The notes under the pieces are model-generated. The model was not told where the DNA came from and ran no database searches. It saw nothing but the letters and a program-made list of their open reading frames with translations. The translations under genes and the position numbers were made by a program. This document shows positions 36,664-44,779 of a stretch of DNA of 64,000 nt, piece by piece. Source of the DNA: Desulforamulus reducens MI-1 (GTDB lineage Bacteria > Bacillota > Desulfotomaculia > Desulfotomaculales > Desulfotomaculaceae); contig NC_009253.1 in assembly GCF_000016165.1 (NCBI RefSeq), forward strand, positions 1,894,332-1,958,331. Direction: 5' to 3'. The first letter of the stretch is position 1, and the number at the start of each line of letters is the position of its first letter.

Positions 36664-37857
36664 ATGCAAATGAAATTAACTCCAAAGTCTGAAATAGACG
36701 TTAGAATTTCTAGACTCCAAGAAAAATTAAGAGAACTAACATTAGATGGAACCCTTATTTTACTAAACAGTGACATGTTTTACTTTTCTGGCACGGTACA
36801 AACCTCTTATTTGTATGTACCTGTCAGTGGCGATCCGGTTTTGATGATTAAAAAAAGCTTACAACGTGGCAGGAATGAGTCACCACTAAAAAACATTGTT
36901 TCACTCGAGAGTCCTAAAGAAATTCCTGCTATTCTTTCTACATTTGGTTATGTAAGATTTAACAAAATAGGATTAGAGTTGGATGTACTGCCAGTAAACC
37001 TCTACAAAAGGTATCAAAAGATATTTCATAATTCTCAATTTCTAGATATTTCACCAGTAATTAAAGATATTCGAGCGATAAAATCACCCTATGAAATAGA
37101 ACTTCTTCGCGACGCCTTAAGTGTAATCGATCAAGCTCATAGGGCTGTACCAACATTTTTACGTGAAGGAATGTTGGAAATTGAGTTGGCTGCGCTCTTC
37201 GAAGCCGAAATGCGTAAACGAGGATACTCTGGTTGTTGCAAGATGAGGGCATTTAATCAAGATTTGTTTTTAGGAAATACCTGCACAGGAAATAGCGCTA
37301 GTACACCAAGTTTTTTCGATGGACCAGTTGGCGGAACCGGTGTTTCTGTAACGCATCCTCATGGTGCTGGCTGGAAAAAGGTGTGTCGTAATGAAGTAGT
37401 TTATATTGATTATACGTGTGTTGTTCATGGCTATACGGGTGACCAAACCCGAATATTCTGTATAGGTGAACTAAATCAACAAATGGAAAAAGCATTTGAT
37501 GCCGCCTTGTTGATACAATCCGAAATAATCAAAGCCATTAAACCAGGAACTCCGGCAGAAGAACCATATTTAATGGCTGTTAAGTTGGCGGAGGAAATGG
37601 GCTATAAAGATCATTTTATGGGATACATGAAAGATAAGGTTAGATTTATCGGACATGGAATTGGTTTAGAACTAGATGAATTTCCCATATTGGCAAAGGG
37701 GCTAAAAACTCCGATCTTACCGGGGATGACCTTTGCGCTTGAGCCAAAATTTGTTTTTTCTGAAGGTGCCATCGGTATTGAAAACAGTTTTGTAATGACA
37801 GAGAAGGGCCCGGAGTATTTAAGTGTTACACCAAATGCCATCACCTATATAGAATAG
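36664..37857 (+). CDS. M24 family metallopeptidase (Xaa-Pro peptidase-like)
   Basis: A 397-residue protein with an N-terminal creatinase-like domain (1-150) and a C-terminal pita-bread domain. Metal ligands are found in VYIDYT, GYTGDQTR, GHGIGLELDE, LEPKF and GIENSF, so two Asp, one His and two Glu are in the expected order. Members hydrolyse X-Pro dipeptides or related C-N bonds such as creatine. The residues around the active site do not settle the substrate. Being under a sigma-54 promoter beside carbon-catabolic genes, it may act in peptide or amino acid use. The ribosome site (AAAGGAG) is 17 bases upstream, rather far. Confidence 0.85.
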   Translation: MQMKLTPKSEIDVRISRLQEKLRELTLDGTLILLNSDMFYFSGTVQTSYLYVPVSGDPVLMIKKSLQRGRNESPLKNIVSLESPKEIPAILSTFGYVRFNKIGLELDVLPVNLYKRYQKIFHNSQFLDISPVIKDIRAIKSPYEIELLRDALSVIDQAHRAVPTFLREGMLEIELAALFEAEMRKRGYSGCCKMRAFNQDLFLGNTCTGNSASTPSFFDGPVGGTGVSVTHPHGAGWKKVCRNEVVYIDYTCVVHGYTGDQTRIFCIGELNQQMEKAFDAALLIQSEIIKAIKPGTPAEEPYLMAVKLAEEMGYKDHFMGYMKDKVRFIGHGIGLELDEFPILAKGLKTPILPGMTFALEPKFVFSEGAIGIENSFVMTEKGPEYLSVTPNAITYIE

Positions 37858-37964
37858 TTTAAGTATTTGTTAAATAGTTACTTATCTGGTTGCTCTACTG
37901 AATATACTGCAAGATCCAGAAACTTTTTGGATCTCATGCTCAGTATTCGAAGGAGGGGTCAAAA

Positions 37965-38711
37965 ATGCAAAATAACGTAACATGGGATGATAGGCTTAGT
38001 AATGAGGAATTATCTAAATTGGCAATAGATATGTTTCACCGGATAGTAATTCACCATGCATTATGGTTTAACGAAGTGCGGCATCAGCTTGGTTTTCAAG
38101 AGGCTCTCAAGACTTTGGATACCGCTTTCCAGAAAAGTTTCAGTACCCAAATGAAACGTTTTGCCAAGCTTTTTGGGTTTGAAATGGAAAAAGGGATACC
38201 AAAACCATTATTGGATATGTCAAGGGAAAAACTTCTAGAACTGCTAACCAATACCTCAATAAACTGGTTGGCTAATGATGGGATTTGGTTTCAGGCAGTG
38301 GAATTCAAACATGGAATGAATGATGCAAAACGCTGTAACGATTCTTGTTGGACAAAGTTTTCACCCTTTGAAGCAGACTCAATTAAACGCTTTTTGGGGT
38401 TACCGGAAAAGGCTGGAATAGAAGGGTTAAAGCAAGCATTACAATTTAGAATGTATGCAAGAATTAATGTGCAATCCATTATTGATGAAGGCCCCAATAG
38501 TATTGTTTTTCAAATGAATGACTGTCGGGTGCAGGCCGCTAGAAAACGTCAAGGGCTAGAAGATTATCCCTGTAAGTCAGCCGGATTGGTTGAATATTCC
38601 CAATTTGCCAAAACCATCGATCCCAGGATTCAAACCGAGTGCATTGGTTGCCCACCGGATGCTCATCCGGAAGAATGGTTCTGTGCTTGGCGCTTTACAT
38701 TAGTTGAATAG
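37965..38711 (+). CDS. DUF6125-like cysteine-rich protein
   Basis: A 248-residue soluble protein. The C-terminal third holds conserved-looking cysteines (QMNDCRVQAAR, YPCKSAGLVEYS, TECIGCPPDAH, WFCAWRF). This arrangement resembles DUF6125 and L-2-amino-thiazoline-4-carboxylate hydrolase-type proteins of anaerobes, where Cys residues may bind metal or act in catalysis. The N-terminal part is helical. It follows the M24 gene and ends at a terminator. AGGAGGGG precedes ATG 37965. Function not established. Confidence 0.55.
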   Translation: MQNNVTWDDRLSNEELSKLAIDMFHRIVIHHALWFNEVRHQLGFQEALKTLDTAFQKSFSTQMKRFAKLFGFEMEKGIPKPLLDMSREKLLELLTNTSINWLANDGIWFQAVEFKHGMNDAKRCNDSCWTKFSPFEADSIKRFLGLPEKAGIEGLKQALQFRMYARINVQSIIDEGPNSIVFQMNDCRVQAARKRQGLEDYPCKSAGLVEYSQFAKTIDPRIQTECIGCPPDAHPEEWFCAWRFTLVE

Positions 38712-38791
38712 ACGCCATGTTAACGGAATAAAAATAAACTAACTAATGGTAAACCGGACTAAAACATTGTCTGGATAATAAATACAAATAA

Positions 38792-38820
38792 GCTCCGGTA
38801 CATTGTTACCGGGGTTTTTT
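38792..38820 (+). terminator. Intrinsic terminator of the M24/DUF6125 unit
   Basis: TCCGGTA pairs with TACCGGGG-type arm across CATTGT and is followed by six T residues. From 38821 to 39035 I see no supportable gene; short ORFs exist on both strands but lack ribosome sites. Confidence 0.75.
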
Positions 38821-39072
38821 ATTTGCCGACATATAACTTAGATGAGTTGAGGAAAACCCTGCACCTAGCCAGTGGGAAGATAATTTGAAACCTAACAACA
38901 GTGTTGGAGACACGACCATCATATATACTTAATCCAAAACTTCCATTCTTCTGGGGCGAACCTTTGGCGATACGTTTTACTCTGACTGCACAGCAACAAC
39001 AGGTAAACCAAATGCGCAACATCAAACCTGGAACCGAATCGTTGCCTCTGCGCAACGATTCTAACGGAATAG

Positions 39073-39105
39073 AAGGGAATAGTTCAATAAACTATTCCCT
39101 TTTTT
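39073..39105. terminator. Hairpin with T-run next to repeat copy 2
   Basis: AAGGGAATAGTT pairs exactly with AACTATTCCCTT over CAATA and is followed by T residues. A further perfect hairpin, GAATCGTTGC with GCAACGATTC, lies at 39036-39061. Confidence 0.7.
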
Positions 39106-39106
39106 G

Positions 39107-39195
39107 GCATATCAGAAAGTATAAAACTTTCCGATATGCATAAGGGCAAACTAAGGCTCCGCCGACGTCTAAAGACTTGGCGAAGCCAAGTTTTT
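39107..39195 (-). repeat. Two-hairpin repeat, copy 2 (inverted relative to copy 1)
   Basis: On the reverse strand it reads AAAAACTTGGCTTCGCC, then GGCGGAGCCTTAGT, then a GCATATCGGAAAGT / ACTTTCTGATATGC stem. It aligns over its length with 15804-15904. Both stems are kept although their sequences changed: GGCTTACGCC to GGCTTCGCC with the partner shifting from GGCGTAAGCC to GGCGGAGCC. It lies in the spacer upstream of the adenosyltransferase gene. Confidence 0.8.
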
Positions 39196-39279
39196 CTAAT
39201 TTAAATATGTCAGGTATGAAAGCATAAACAAGTGATGCTATCAAAGGTTGATGATAATCGGATTATGCCCTAAAAAGAT

Positions 39280-39309
39280 GCAACAGTTCTAATCAACCAG
39301 ACGTGTTGC
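39280..39309 (+). promoter_or_regulatory. Candidate upstream activating site
   Basis: GCAACA at 39280-39285 and TGTTGC at 39304-39309 form an inverted pair ending 74 bases before the sigma-54 -24 element at 39383. The same half-site is present near the other sigma-54 promoters. Confidence 0.4.
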
Positions 39310-39382
39310 GGGCATGCTTTAAGGGAGTCGAAACATTCTTTTGTAAAACGGTTTTTAGGCACAGGTATGCTTATTAAAATAC

Positions 39383-39399
39383 TGGCATGAATGTTGCTA
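39383..39399 (+). promoter_or_regulatory. Sigma-54 promoter of the mutase operon
   Basis: TGGCATGAATGTTGCTA has the TGGCAT-N5-TTGC form, nearly identical to the promoter at 36253. It lies 84 bases before the adenosyltransferase start and contains an in-frame ATG at 39387 that is therefore not a real start. Confidence 0.85.
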
Positions 39400-39482
39400 C
39401 TAAGAGATTAAACATTCAGAATTTTCGATACAACAATTACTTGCGTGAAAATCGATGGTTAATAAAAAAGGGGGTGAAAAAG

Positions 39483-40034
39483 TTGGGAGTAATGGAATCC
39501 ACAGCAAGCATAGCGAAACGTGGCCTGGTAATGGTCATTACGGGTAACGGTAAAGGGAAAACAACATCTGCATTTGGTCAGGCTTTGAGAGCCACTGGAC
39601 AGGGATACCAAGTGTGTTTGATTCAGTTTATGAAGGGACGAAAGTACGGGGAAGTCCTTGCGGCAGAAAAGTATCTTCCGGATCTTAAAATTTATCAATT
39701 TGGTCTTGACAGTTTTGTTATGCGGAACAATCCTGCACCTGTAGATGTTGAATTGGCTCGGCAAGGTTTTGAAAAAGCAAAAGAGATCATTGCCAGTGGG
39801 CAGTATAACATGGTCATTCTGGATGAGATTAATGTTGCTGTTGACTTTAATTTAATTCCAGAGGAAGAAGTATTAAGTCTGGCTAAAAATAAACCAGTTG
39901 AATTGGATCTTGTATTAACAGGGCGATATGCTTCCGATAAGTTAAGAGAAATCGCTGATTTGGTAAGTGAAGTGACCGAGATAAAACATCATTATAATGC
40001 AGGGATCAAAGATAGGGCTGGCATTGAGTACTAG
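39483..40034 (+). CDS. cobO: Corrinoid adenosyltransferase (CobO/BtuR type)
   Basis: Transfers the adenosyl group of ATP to cob(I)alamin to make coenzyme B12. The ATP-binding loop TGNGKGKTTSAFGQALRA is diagnostic of the CobA/CobO fold, and VILDEINVA and LTGRYA are also conserved. TTG 39483 (183 residues) is chosen because AAGGGGGTGA lies 6 bases upstream; an upstream ATG overlaps the promoter. Placement directly before a B12-dependent mutase suggests a dedicated cofactor supply for that enzyme. Confidence 0.9.
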   Translation: MGVMESTASIAKRGLVMVITGNGKGKTTSAFGQALRATGQGYQVCLIQFMKGRKYGEVLAAEKYLPDLKIYQFGLDSFVMRNNPAPVDVELARQGFEKAKEIIASGQYNMVILDEINVAVDFNLIPEEEVLSLAKNKPVELDLVLTGRYASDKLREIADLVSEVTEIKHHYNAGIKDRAGIEY

Positions 40035-40069
40035 AATAATAGCAAATATAAGTTAGGAGGGAATACCTT

Positions 40070-41752
40070 TTGTTTACTCAAGAATTGTTAAATCAATCAA
40101 GCCAATTAAGACAAAAATGGGAGGATGAAGTTAAAAAATCCGTTGCAAAACATGCTGACCAAAAAGAAAATTGGACCACAGTTTCTGATCTGGAAATAAA
40201 AAGAATTTATGGCCCTGAGGACATTAAAAATATGGATTTTGAGAAGGATATCGCTTATCCGGGACAGTTTCCATATTTAAGAGGAAACCAGCCCACTGGG
40301 TACCGCGGAAAGTATTGGACCTTTAGAATGTTTGCAGGTATGGGCACGGCTGTTGAGACTAATAAACGTTGGCATTATCTATTAAAAACCGGCCAGACCG
40401 GTCTGAGCACTGCTTTTGATTTCCCGACCCTGATGGGTTACGATACTGACTCCCCCAAAGCTAAGGGTGAGTGTGGAAAATGCGGCGTAGCCATCGATAC
40501 AATTGAAGATTTTAGAGATCTTATTAATGGAATTCCTTTAGATAAGATAACTACATCTATGACAATTAATCCTCCTGCAACTGTATTATGGGCCATGTAC
40601 TGCGCATCTGCTGAGCAGTTGGGAATTCCCCTTACCAAAATTGGTGGTACCATTCAAAATGATATGTTAAAAGAATTTATTGCTCAGAAAACATTTATGT
40701 GTCCGCCTGAGCCATCAGTAAAACTAATCAGTGATACTGTTGAATTTGGTACCAAATACGTCCCTAAATGGAATACCATTAGCATAAGTGGCTATCATAT
40801 CAGAGAAGCTGGGGCAACCGCTGTTCAGGAACTGGCATTCACATTAAGAGATGGCATGGAATATGTTGAGGATGCTATTAGGCGTAAGGGGTTGCATGTT
40901 GATGAATTTGCCCCTAGATTATCTTTCTTCTTCAACTCACATATTGATTTCTTTGAAGAAATCGCTAAATTAAGAGCTGCCCGACGGATCTGGGCGAAGG
41001 CCATGCGGGACCGTTACGGTTCTAAAGATCCGCGTTCCTGGTGGATGAGATTTCATACCCAGACAGCCGGATGTTCACTAACTGCTCAGCAACCATACAA
41101 CAATGTGGTTAGGACTGCTACCGAGGCGTTGGCTGCGGTTCTTGGAGGAACTCAGTCACTTCACACCAATTCACTGGATGAAGTTTTGTGCTTGCCTTCC
41201 GATCATGCTGTACAAATTGCCTTAAGAACACAGCAGATTATTGCTGAAGAAACCGGGGTTGTAAATACCATCGACCCATTGGCCGGTTCATATTTCGTGG
41301 AAGCACTTACAAACGAAATGGAAGAAAAGGCTTGGGAATACATCCATAAGATTGATGATATGGGTGGCATGATTGCTGCCATTGATAAAGGATTCCCACA
41401 GCTAGAGATTTCAGATGCGGCATATAAATTCCAGCAGCAAATAGATGCTCAGGAAAAAGTCATGATCGGTGTTAATAAGTATGTGGAAGCCGATGAAAAA
41501 GTTGACATTCCATTCTTGGAAATTGATGACTCTGTAGAAACAGAACAGTTAGAACGGCTTGCGGCAGTTAAGAGGAAACGTGACGGTCGTAGAGTAGCTG
41601 AAACACTAAAAGATCTTGAAAATGCCTGTAAAAGAGGCGACAATGTTATGCCTTATTGTATTGAAGCAGTTAAAAGTTTTGCAACTGTTCAAGAAATTTG
41701 CGATGTTTACAGAGAAGTTTTCGGTGAATATCGTGATCCTGGAATTTACTAA
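40070..41752 (+). CDS. AdoCbl-dependent acyl-CoA mutase large subunit, isobutyryl-CoA mutase type
   Basis: A 560-residue mutase barrel without a B12 domain, paired with a separate small subunit. Automatic annotation would call it methylmalonyl-CoA mutase. Aligned by spacing to Propionibacterium MCM residues Tyr89, Arg207 and His244, this protein has Phe88 (WTFRMFAG), Gln206 (KEFIAQKTF) and His243 (SGYHIREAG); the intervals of 118 and 37 residues are identical. Phe and Gln are the residues known in isobutyryl-CoA mutase, since Arg207 binds the methylmalonyl carboxylate. The 560 + 135 size split also matches Streptomyces IcmA/IcmB. Pivalyl-CoA mutase is an alternative. TTG start after AGGAGGG. 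Confidence 0.85.
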   Translation: MFTQELLNQSSQLRQKWEDEVKKSVAKHADQKENWTTVSDLEIKRIYGPEDIKNMDFEKDIAYPGQFPYLRGNQPTGYRGKYWTFRMFAGMGTAVETNKRWHYLLKTGQTGLSTAFDFPTLMGYDTDSPKAKGECGKCGVAIDTIEDFRDLINGIPLDKITTSMTINPPATVLWAMYCASAEQLGIPLTKIGGTIQNDMLKEFIAQKTFMCPPEPSVKLISDTVEFGTKYVPKWNTISISGYHIREAGATAVQELAFTLRDGMEYVEDAIRRKGLHVDEFAPRLSFFFNSHIDFFEEIAKLRAARRIWAKAMRDRYGSKDPRSWWMRFHTQTAGCSLTAQQPYNNVVRTATEALAAVLGGTQSLHTNSLDEVLCLPSDHAVQIALRTQQIIAEETGVVNTIDPLAGSYFVEALTNEMEEKAWEYIHKIDDMGGMIAAIDKGFPQLEISDAAYKFQQQIDAQEKVMIGVNKYVEADEKVDIPFLEIDDSVETEQLERLAAVKRKRDGRRVAETLKDLENACKRGDNVMPYCIEAVKSFATVQEICDVYREVFGEYRDPGIY

Positions 41753-41786
41753 TTTAATTTTTTAAATCTATGAAGGAGGAATTGTG

Positions 41787-42191
41787 ATGTCAGTTAGAAG
41801 AATTCGCATACTGCTCGCTAAACCTGGTCTTGATGGTCATGATCGTGGTGCCAAGGTATTGGCCAGATGCTTCCGAGATGCCGGTTTTGAGGTAATCTAT
41901 ACTGGTTGTCATCAAACTCCAGAGCAAATAGCTGCTGCTGCCCTTCAGGAAGATGTTGATGTTGTGGGGTTAAGCTGTTTATCGGGTGCACATAAGTATT
42001 TATTCCCTCAAGTAGCCAAACTTTTAAAGGATGAAGGAGCCGACGATATAGTGGTTATAGGCGGGGGTATTATACCAGAACAGGATATGGATGCCCTTTA
42101 TGAGGCAGGTCTTAAAGCTATTTTTACTCCAGGAGCCACTCTTGAATCATTGGTGGAGTGGATTAATACAAATGTAACCCCAAGGGCGTGA
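41787..42191 (+). CDS. B12-binding small subunit of the acyl-CoA mutase
   Basis: A 134-residue Rossmann-like cobalamin-binding subunit. DGHDRG at residues 16-21 carries His18, the lower axial cobalt ligand. GLSCLSGAH and VIGGGIIP are the other two B12 motifs (SxL and GG). AAGGAGGAATTGTG precedes ATG 41787. It forms the active mutase with the upstream large subunit, and its 4-base overlap with the chaperone gene couples their translation. Confidence 0.93.
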   Translation: MSVRRIRILLAKPGLDGHDRGAKVLARCFRDAGFEVIYTGCHQTPEQIAAAALQEDVDVVGLSCLSGAHKYLFPQVAKLLKDEGADDIVVIGGGIIPEQDMDALYEAGLKAIFTPGATLESLVEWINTNVTPRA

Positions 42192-43165
42192 GTAACATGA
42201 AAGAATTAGGTAAAAGAGTTTTATCTGGAGATATCCGTGCAGCATCTCGCCTCATTAGGAATCTGGAAGACCAAGTACCCAATACCTATATAGCCATGCA
42301 AGAAATATTTACAAAAACCGGTAATTCCCATGTAATAGGAATTACCGGTGCACCAGGAGCTGGTAAAAGTACACTTACTGATGAACTTATCTACTCCTAT
42401 CGCCAAAAAGATAAGTCTGTAGGCGTATTGGCAGTTGACCCAACCAGCCCCTTTACCGGGGGAGCACTTTTGGGAGATAGAGTACGTATGCTGAGACATG
42501 CTGAGGATAAAAGAGTGTTTGTAAGAAGCCTAGCCACCAGAGGGTCAATGGGGGGGTTATCCAAAGCAGTTGGTGAAGGAATTCATGTATTGGACGCACT
42601 GGGAAAAGCAAAAGTAATAGTCGAAACCTGCGGTGTAGGGCAGCAAGAGGTAGAAATTATCAATCATGCACATACTGTAATAGTAGTTCTGGTGCCTGGC
42701 ATGGGGGATGAGATTCAAGCCCTAAAAGCGGGTTTAATGGAAGTCGCCGATATCTTTGTCATTAATAAGGCAGACCGTGAAGGTGCCGGAAAATTATATA
42801 AGGAAACCTTGAATATGGTCCACATGTCCAAAGGTTCCAAAGAAGATGCTAAAGGTTGGAATATACCTGTACTATTGGTCGAGAGCGTGCTTGAACCTCA
42901 TAAATTTGCTAAAAGTGTTGATGTTTTACGCGAAAAGGTGGATGAGCATTACCAGTATTTAATTGATAATAATCTTTTATCTGATCGTATGCGCCGTAAG
43001 ACTTCAGCGGAAATTAATGAAGCACTGTGGGCGGCGATACTTCAACCCGTATTAAACGACTTGGAAAAAGATGGAAAACTTGATAAGATGGTTGATAAAG
43101 TATTGAAAAAAGAAGTAGATCCCTATAGCTTGGCAGAGGAAATTGCTTGTAGGTATATCAAATAA
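42188..43165 (+). CDS. MeaB/ArgK-type G-protein chaperone of the mutase
   Basis: A 325-residue P-loop GTPase that guards AdoCbl-dependent mutases and gates cofactor loading. Walker A is [21 protein letters not shown] follows the switch region, and NKADRE is the base-specificity motif. The C-terminal dimerisation helices are present. GTG 42188 overlaps the small-subunit stop (GTGA); ATG 42197 is an alternative. In the isobutyryl-CoA system this protein corresponds to MeaI or to the G domain of IcmF. Confidence 0.92.
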   Translation: MSNMKELGKRVLSGDIRAASRLIRNLEDQVPNTYIAMQEIFTKTGNSHVIGITGAPGAGKSTLTDELIYSYRQKDKSVGVLAVDPTSPFTGGALLGDRVRMLRHAEDKRVFVRSLATRGSMGGLSKAVGEGIHVLDALGKAKVIVETCGVGQQEVEIINHAHTVIVVLVPGMGDEIQALKAGLMEVADIFVINKADREGAGKLYKETLNMVHMSKGSKEDAKGWNIPVLLVESVLEPHKFAKSVDVLREKVDEHYQYLIDNNLLSDRMRRKTSAEINEALWAAILQPVLNDLEKDGKLDKMVDKVLKKEVDPYSLAEEIACRYIK

Positions 43166-43334
43166 GCTCTAAGAAAGAACAGGCCATTAATTGGTTGAGT
43201 AATGTTATTAACTAATAATCTTATCAATTATTCAACCAATTATGATTGGCATATTCAATTTGCAAAGGGCAATTAAAGCTTATTCCGTTGCTTAAACCAA
43301 GTTTTATAACAATATTAATAAAGGGTGTCAAGGC

Positions 43335-43781
43335 ATGGATAATCAGGGAATCAAGGTTTTGCTAGCGAAAGTAGGACTGGATAATCAAGATAAGGAAATT
43401 CGCTTATTAGCCCGAAGTTTGAAAAATCAAGGTGGCATAAAAGTTATTTATACAGGCTTGTATTGTACTCTGGAAGAAATCGTTCAATCAGCATTACAAG
43501 AAAAGGTTGATCTAGTTGGGGTGAGTGTGCACAACGGTTCTCACAATGAAATATTTCCCCGCCTACGTGGATTACTTGATGCCAAGAAAGCTAGCGATAT
43601 CTTGGTTTTCGGAGGAGGCATGATTCCTGAGAAACATAGGCAAGAACTAAAAGCTTCAGGAGTAGTCGATGAGATATTTGGACCTAGTACCTCCATCAGT
43701 ATAATTGTAGATTGGATTTATAAACAATGGCTGCCCAGAAGGAAAAAAGGCATCTTAAATCTTTCTAGCATGGTTGATTAA
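43335..43781 (+). CDS. Degenerate B12-binding-domain paralog lacking the cobalt-ligating His
   Basis: A 148-residue homolog of the mutase small subunit, aligned without gaps at the start (IKVLLAKVGLD versus [11 protein letters not shown]). The cobalamin motif DGHDRG is replaced by DNQDKE at residues 16-21, so His18 is Gln and Gly21 is Glu. SVHNGSH and FGGGMIP keep the rest of the fold. It cannot bind cobalamin base-off/His-on in the normal way. It may be a regulatory or structural subunit, or be decaying. It begins 169 bases after the chaperone gene, following an inverted repeat at 43190-43240. Confidence 0.85.
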   Translation: MDNQGIKVLLAKVGLDNQDKEIRLLARSLKNQGGIKVIYTGLYCTLEEIVQSALQEKVDLVGVSVHNGSHNEIFPRLRGLLDAKKASDILVFGGGMIPEKHRQELKASGVVDEIFGPSTSISIIVDWIYKQWLPRRKKGILNLSSMVD

Positions 43782-43811
43782 AGGAAAATATTTGATATTG
43801 AGGGTGATAAT

Positions 43812-44588
43812 ATGGCTGACAATGTTATTTTAAAGGAAAAAAAGGGTCATATAGGTATAATTACTTTAAATCGACCAGATCAATTAAACACTTTTAGTTC
43901 TTCACTAGCAACTGGATTTAATAATGCTCTAATAGATTTTGAACAAGATGATGAAACAAGAGTTGTAATTATTAAAGGTGCAGGAAAAAGTTTTTGCGCA
44001 GGGATAGATGTTTCGGAACTTGAGGGCAAAAATGTCTTGGAATACTATGAATGGATTACATTAATGGAGAATCCATTTATAACTATCTCCAAAATGGGAA
44101 AGCCTGTGATTGCATCTGCACATAACATTGCTGTTGCTAATGGTATTGGAATTGTAGCTGCTTCAGACTTGGCTATAGCTACTGAAGGAACTAAATTTGG
44201 CGCCACAGCTGTAAATGTAGGACTATTCTGTATGGGACCAGCAATTCCCTTATCACGTAATCTAGGAAGGAAAAAAACGCTGGAATTATTATTGACTGGC
44301 GATTTGATAGAAGCTGCGGAAGCTGAAAGAATTGGTCTAATAAATAAGGTAGTTCCCAAAGATAAGCTAGAAGAAAAAACTATGGAATTGGCCGAAAAAT
44401 TGGCAGCTAAAAGTCCATTAGGTGTTCAACTGGGCAAAAAATCTTTCTATAAGATGTCTGATTTGGAATATGACAAAGCATTTGAGTTAACTGCCAATCA
44501 TTTCGCTACATTGTGTACAACTGAAGATGCTCATGAAGGTGTAGATGCATTTTTAAATAAGAGAAAACCAAATTGGAAACTAAAATAA
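43812..44588 (+). CDS. Crotonase-superfamily protein lacking both hydratase glutamates (ECHDC3-like)
   Basis: A 258-residue crotonase-fold protein with the oxyanion-hole segment SFCAGIDVSEL and a C-terminal FLNKRKPNW. Where enoyl-CoA hydratases have the first catalytic Glu (GGGCELA) it reads ANGIGIV, and the second Glu (QPEVGLG) is replaced by ATAVNVGLF. The VNVGLFC segment resembles ECHDC3-type proteins, whose reaction is not established. So hydratase activity is unlikely; a decarboxylase, isomerase or hydrolase role on an acyl-CoA is possible. It follows the degenerate B12 protein by 30 bases. Confidence 0.8.
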   Translation: MADNVILKEKKGHIGIITLNRPDQLNTFSSSLATGFNNALIDFEQDDETRVVIIKGAGKSFCAGIDVSELEGKNVLEYYEWITLMENPFITISKMGKPVIASAHNIAVANGIGIVAASDLAIATEGTKFGATAVNVGLFCMGPAIPLSRNLGRKKTLELLLTGDLIEAAEAERIGLINKVVPKDKLEEKTMELAEKLAAKSPLGVQLGKKSFYKMSDLEYDKAFELTANHFATLCTTEDAHEGVDAFLNKRKPNWKLK

Positions 44589-44620
44589 AGGGAAATCAAG
44601 CAAACTATTAAATACTTGAA

Positions 44621-44658
44621 TTGCTGCTTTACACATCTTTTGAGGTGTAAAGCAGCAA
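44621..44658 (+). terminator. Perfect 14-bp hairpin after the crotonase-like gene
   Basis: TTGCTGCTTTACAC pairs exactly with GTGTAAAGCAGCAA over a 10-base loop, with a weak T-rich tail (CATTTATTG). Confidence 0.65.
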
Positions 44659-44779
44659 CATTTATTGATAGAAAAACCTGCTAATATTTATATTTAAAAT
44701 CATGACTCGAGAAAATGATAAGAAAACGTTATCTAATTGGAAACTTAATGCTTTTAGGATGAAAAGGAGGGAGAGGCGA

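Noticed and set aside
38819-39143. Overlapping short ORFs on both strands between the DUF6125-like gene and repeat copy 2
   Set aside because: No ribosome sites, low-quality protein composition, and they run through hairpins and the repeat.
39387-39482. N-terminal extension of the adenosyltransferase from ATG 39387
   Set aside because: This ATG is inside the -24/-12 promoter, and a strong ribosome site points to TTG 39483.
40070-43165. Standard methylmalonyl-CoA mutase operon for propionate metabolism
   Set aside because: Phe88/Gln206 replace Tyr/Arg, and no methylmalonyl-CoA epimerase or carboxyltransferase gene is in the window.
43246-43263. Sigma-54-like TGGCAT...TTGC upstream of the B12-domain paralog
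   Set aside because: Seven bases lie between the two elements instead of five, which breaks the fixed -24/-12 spacing.
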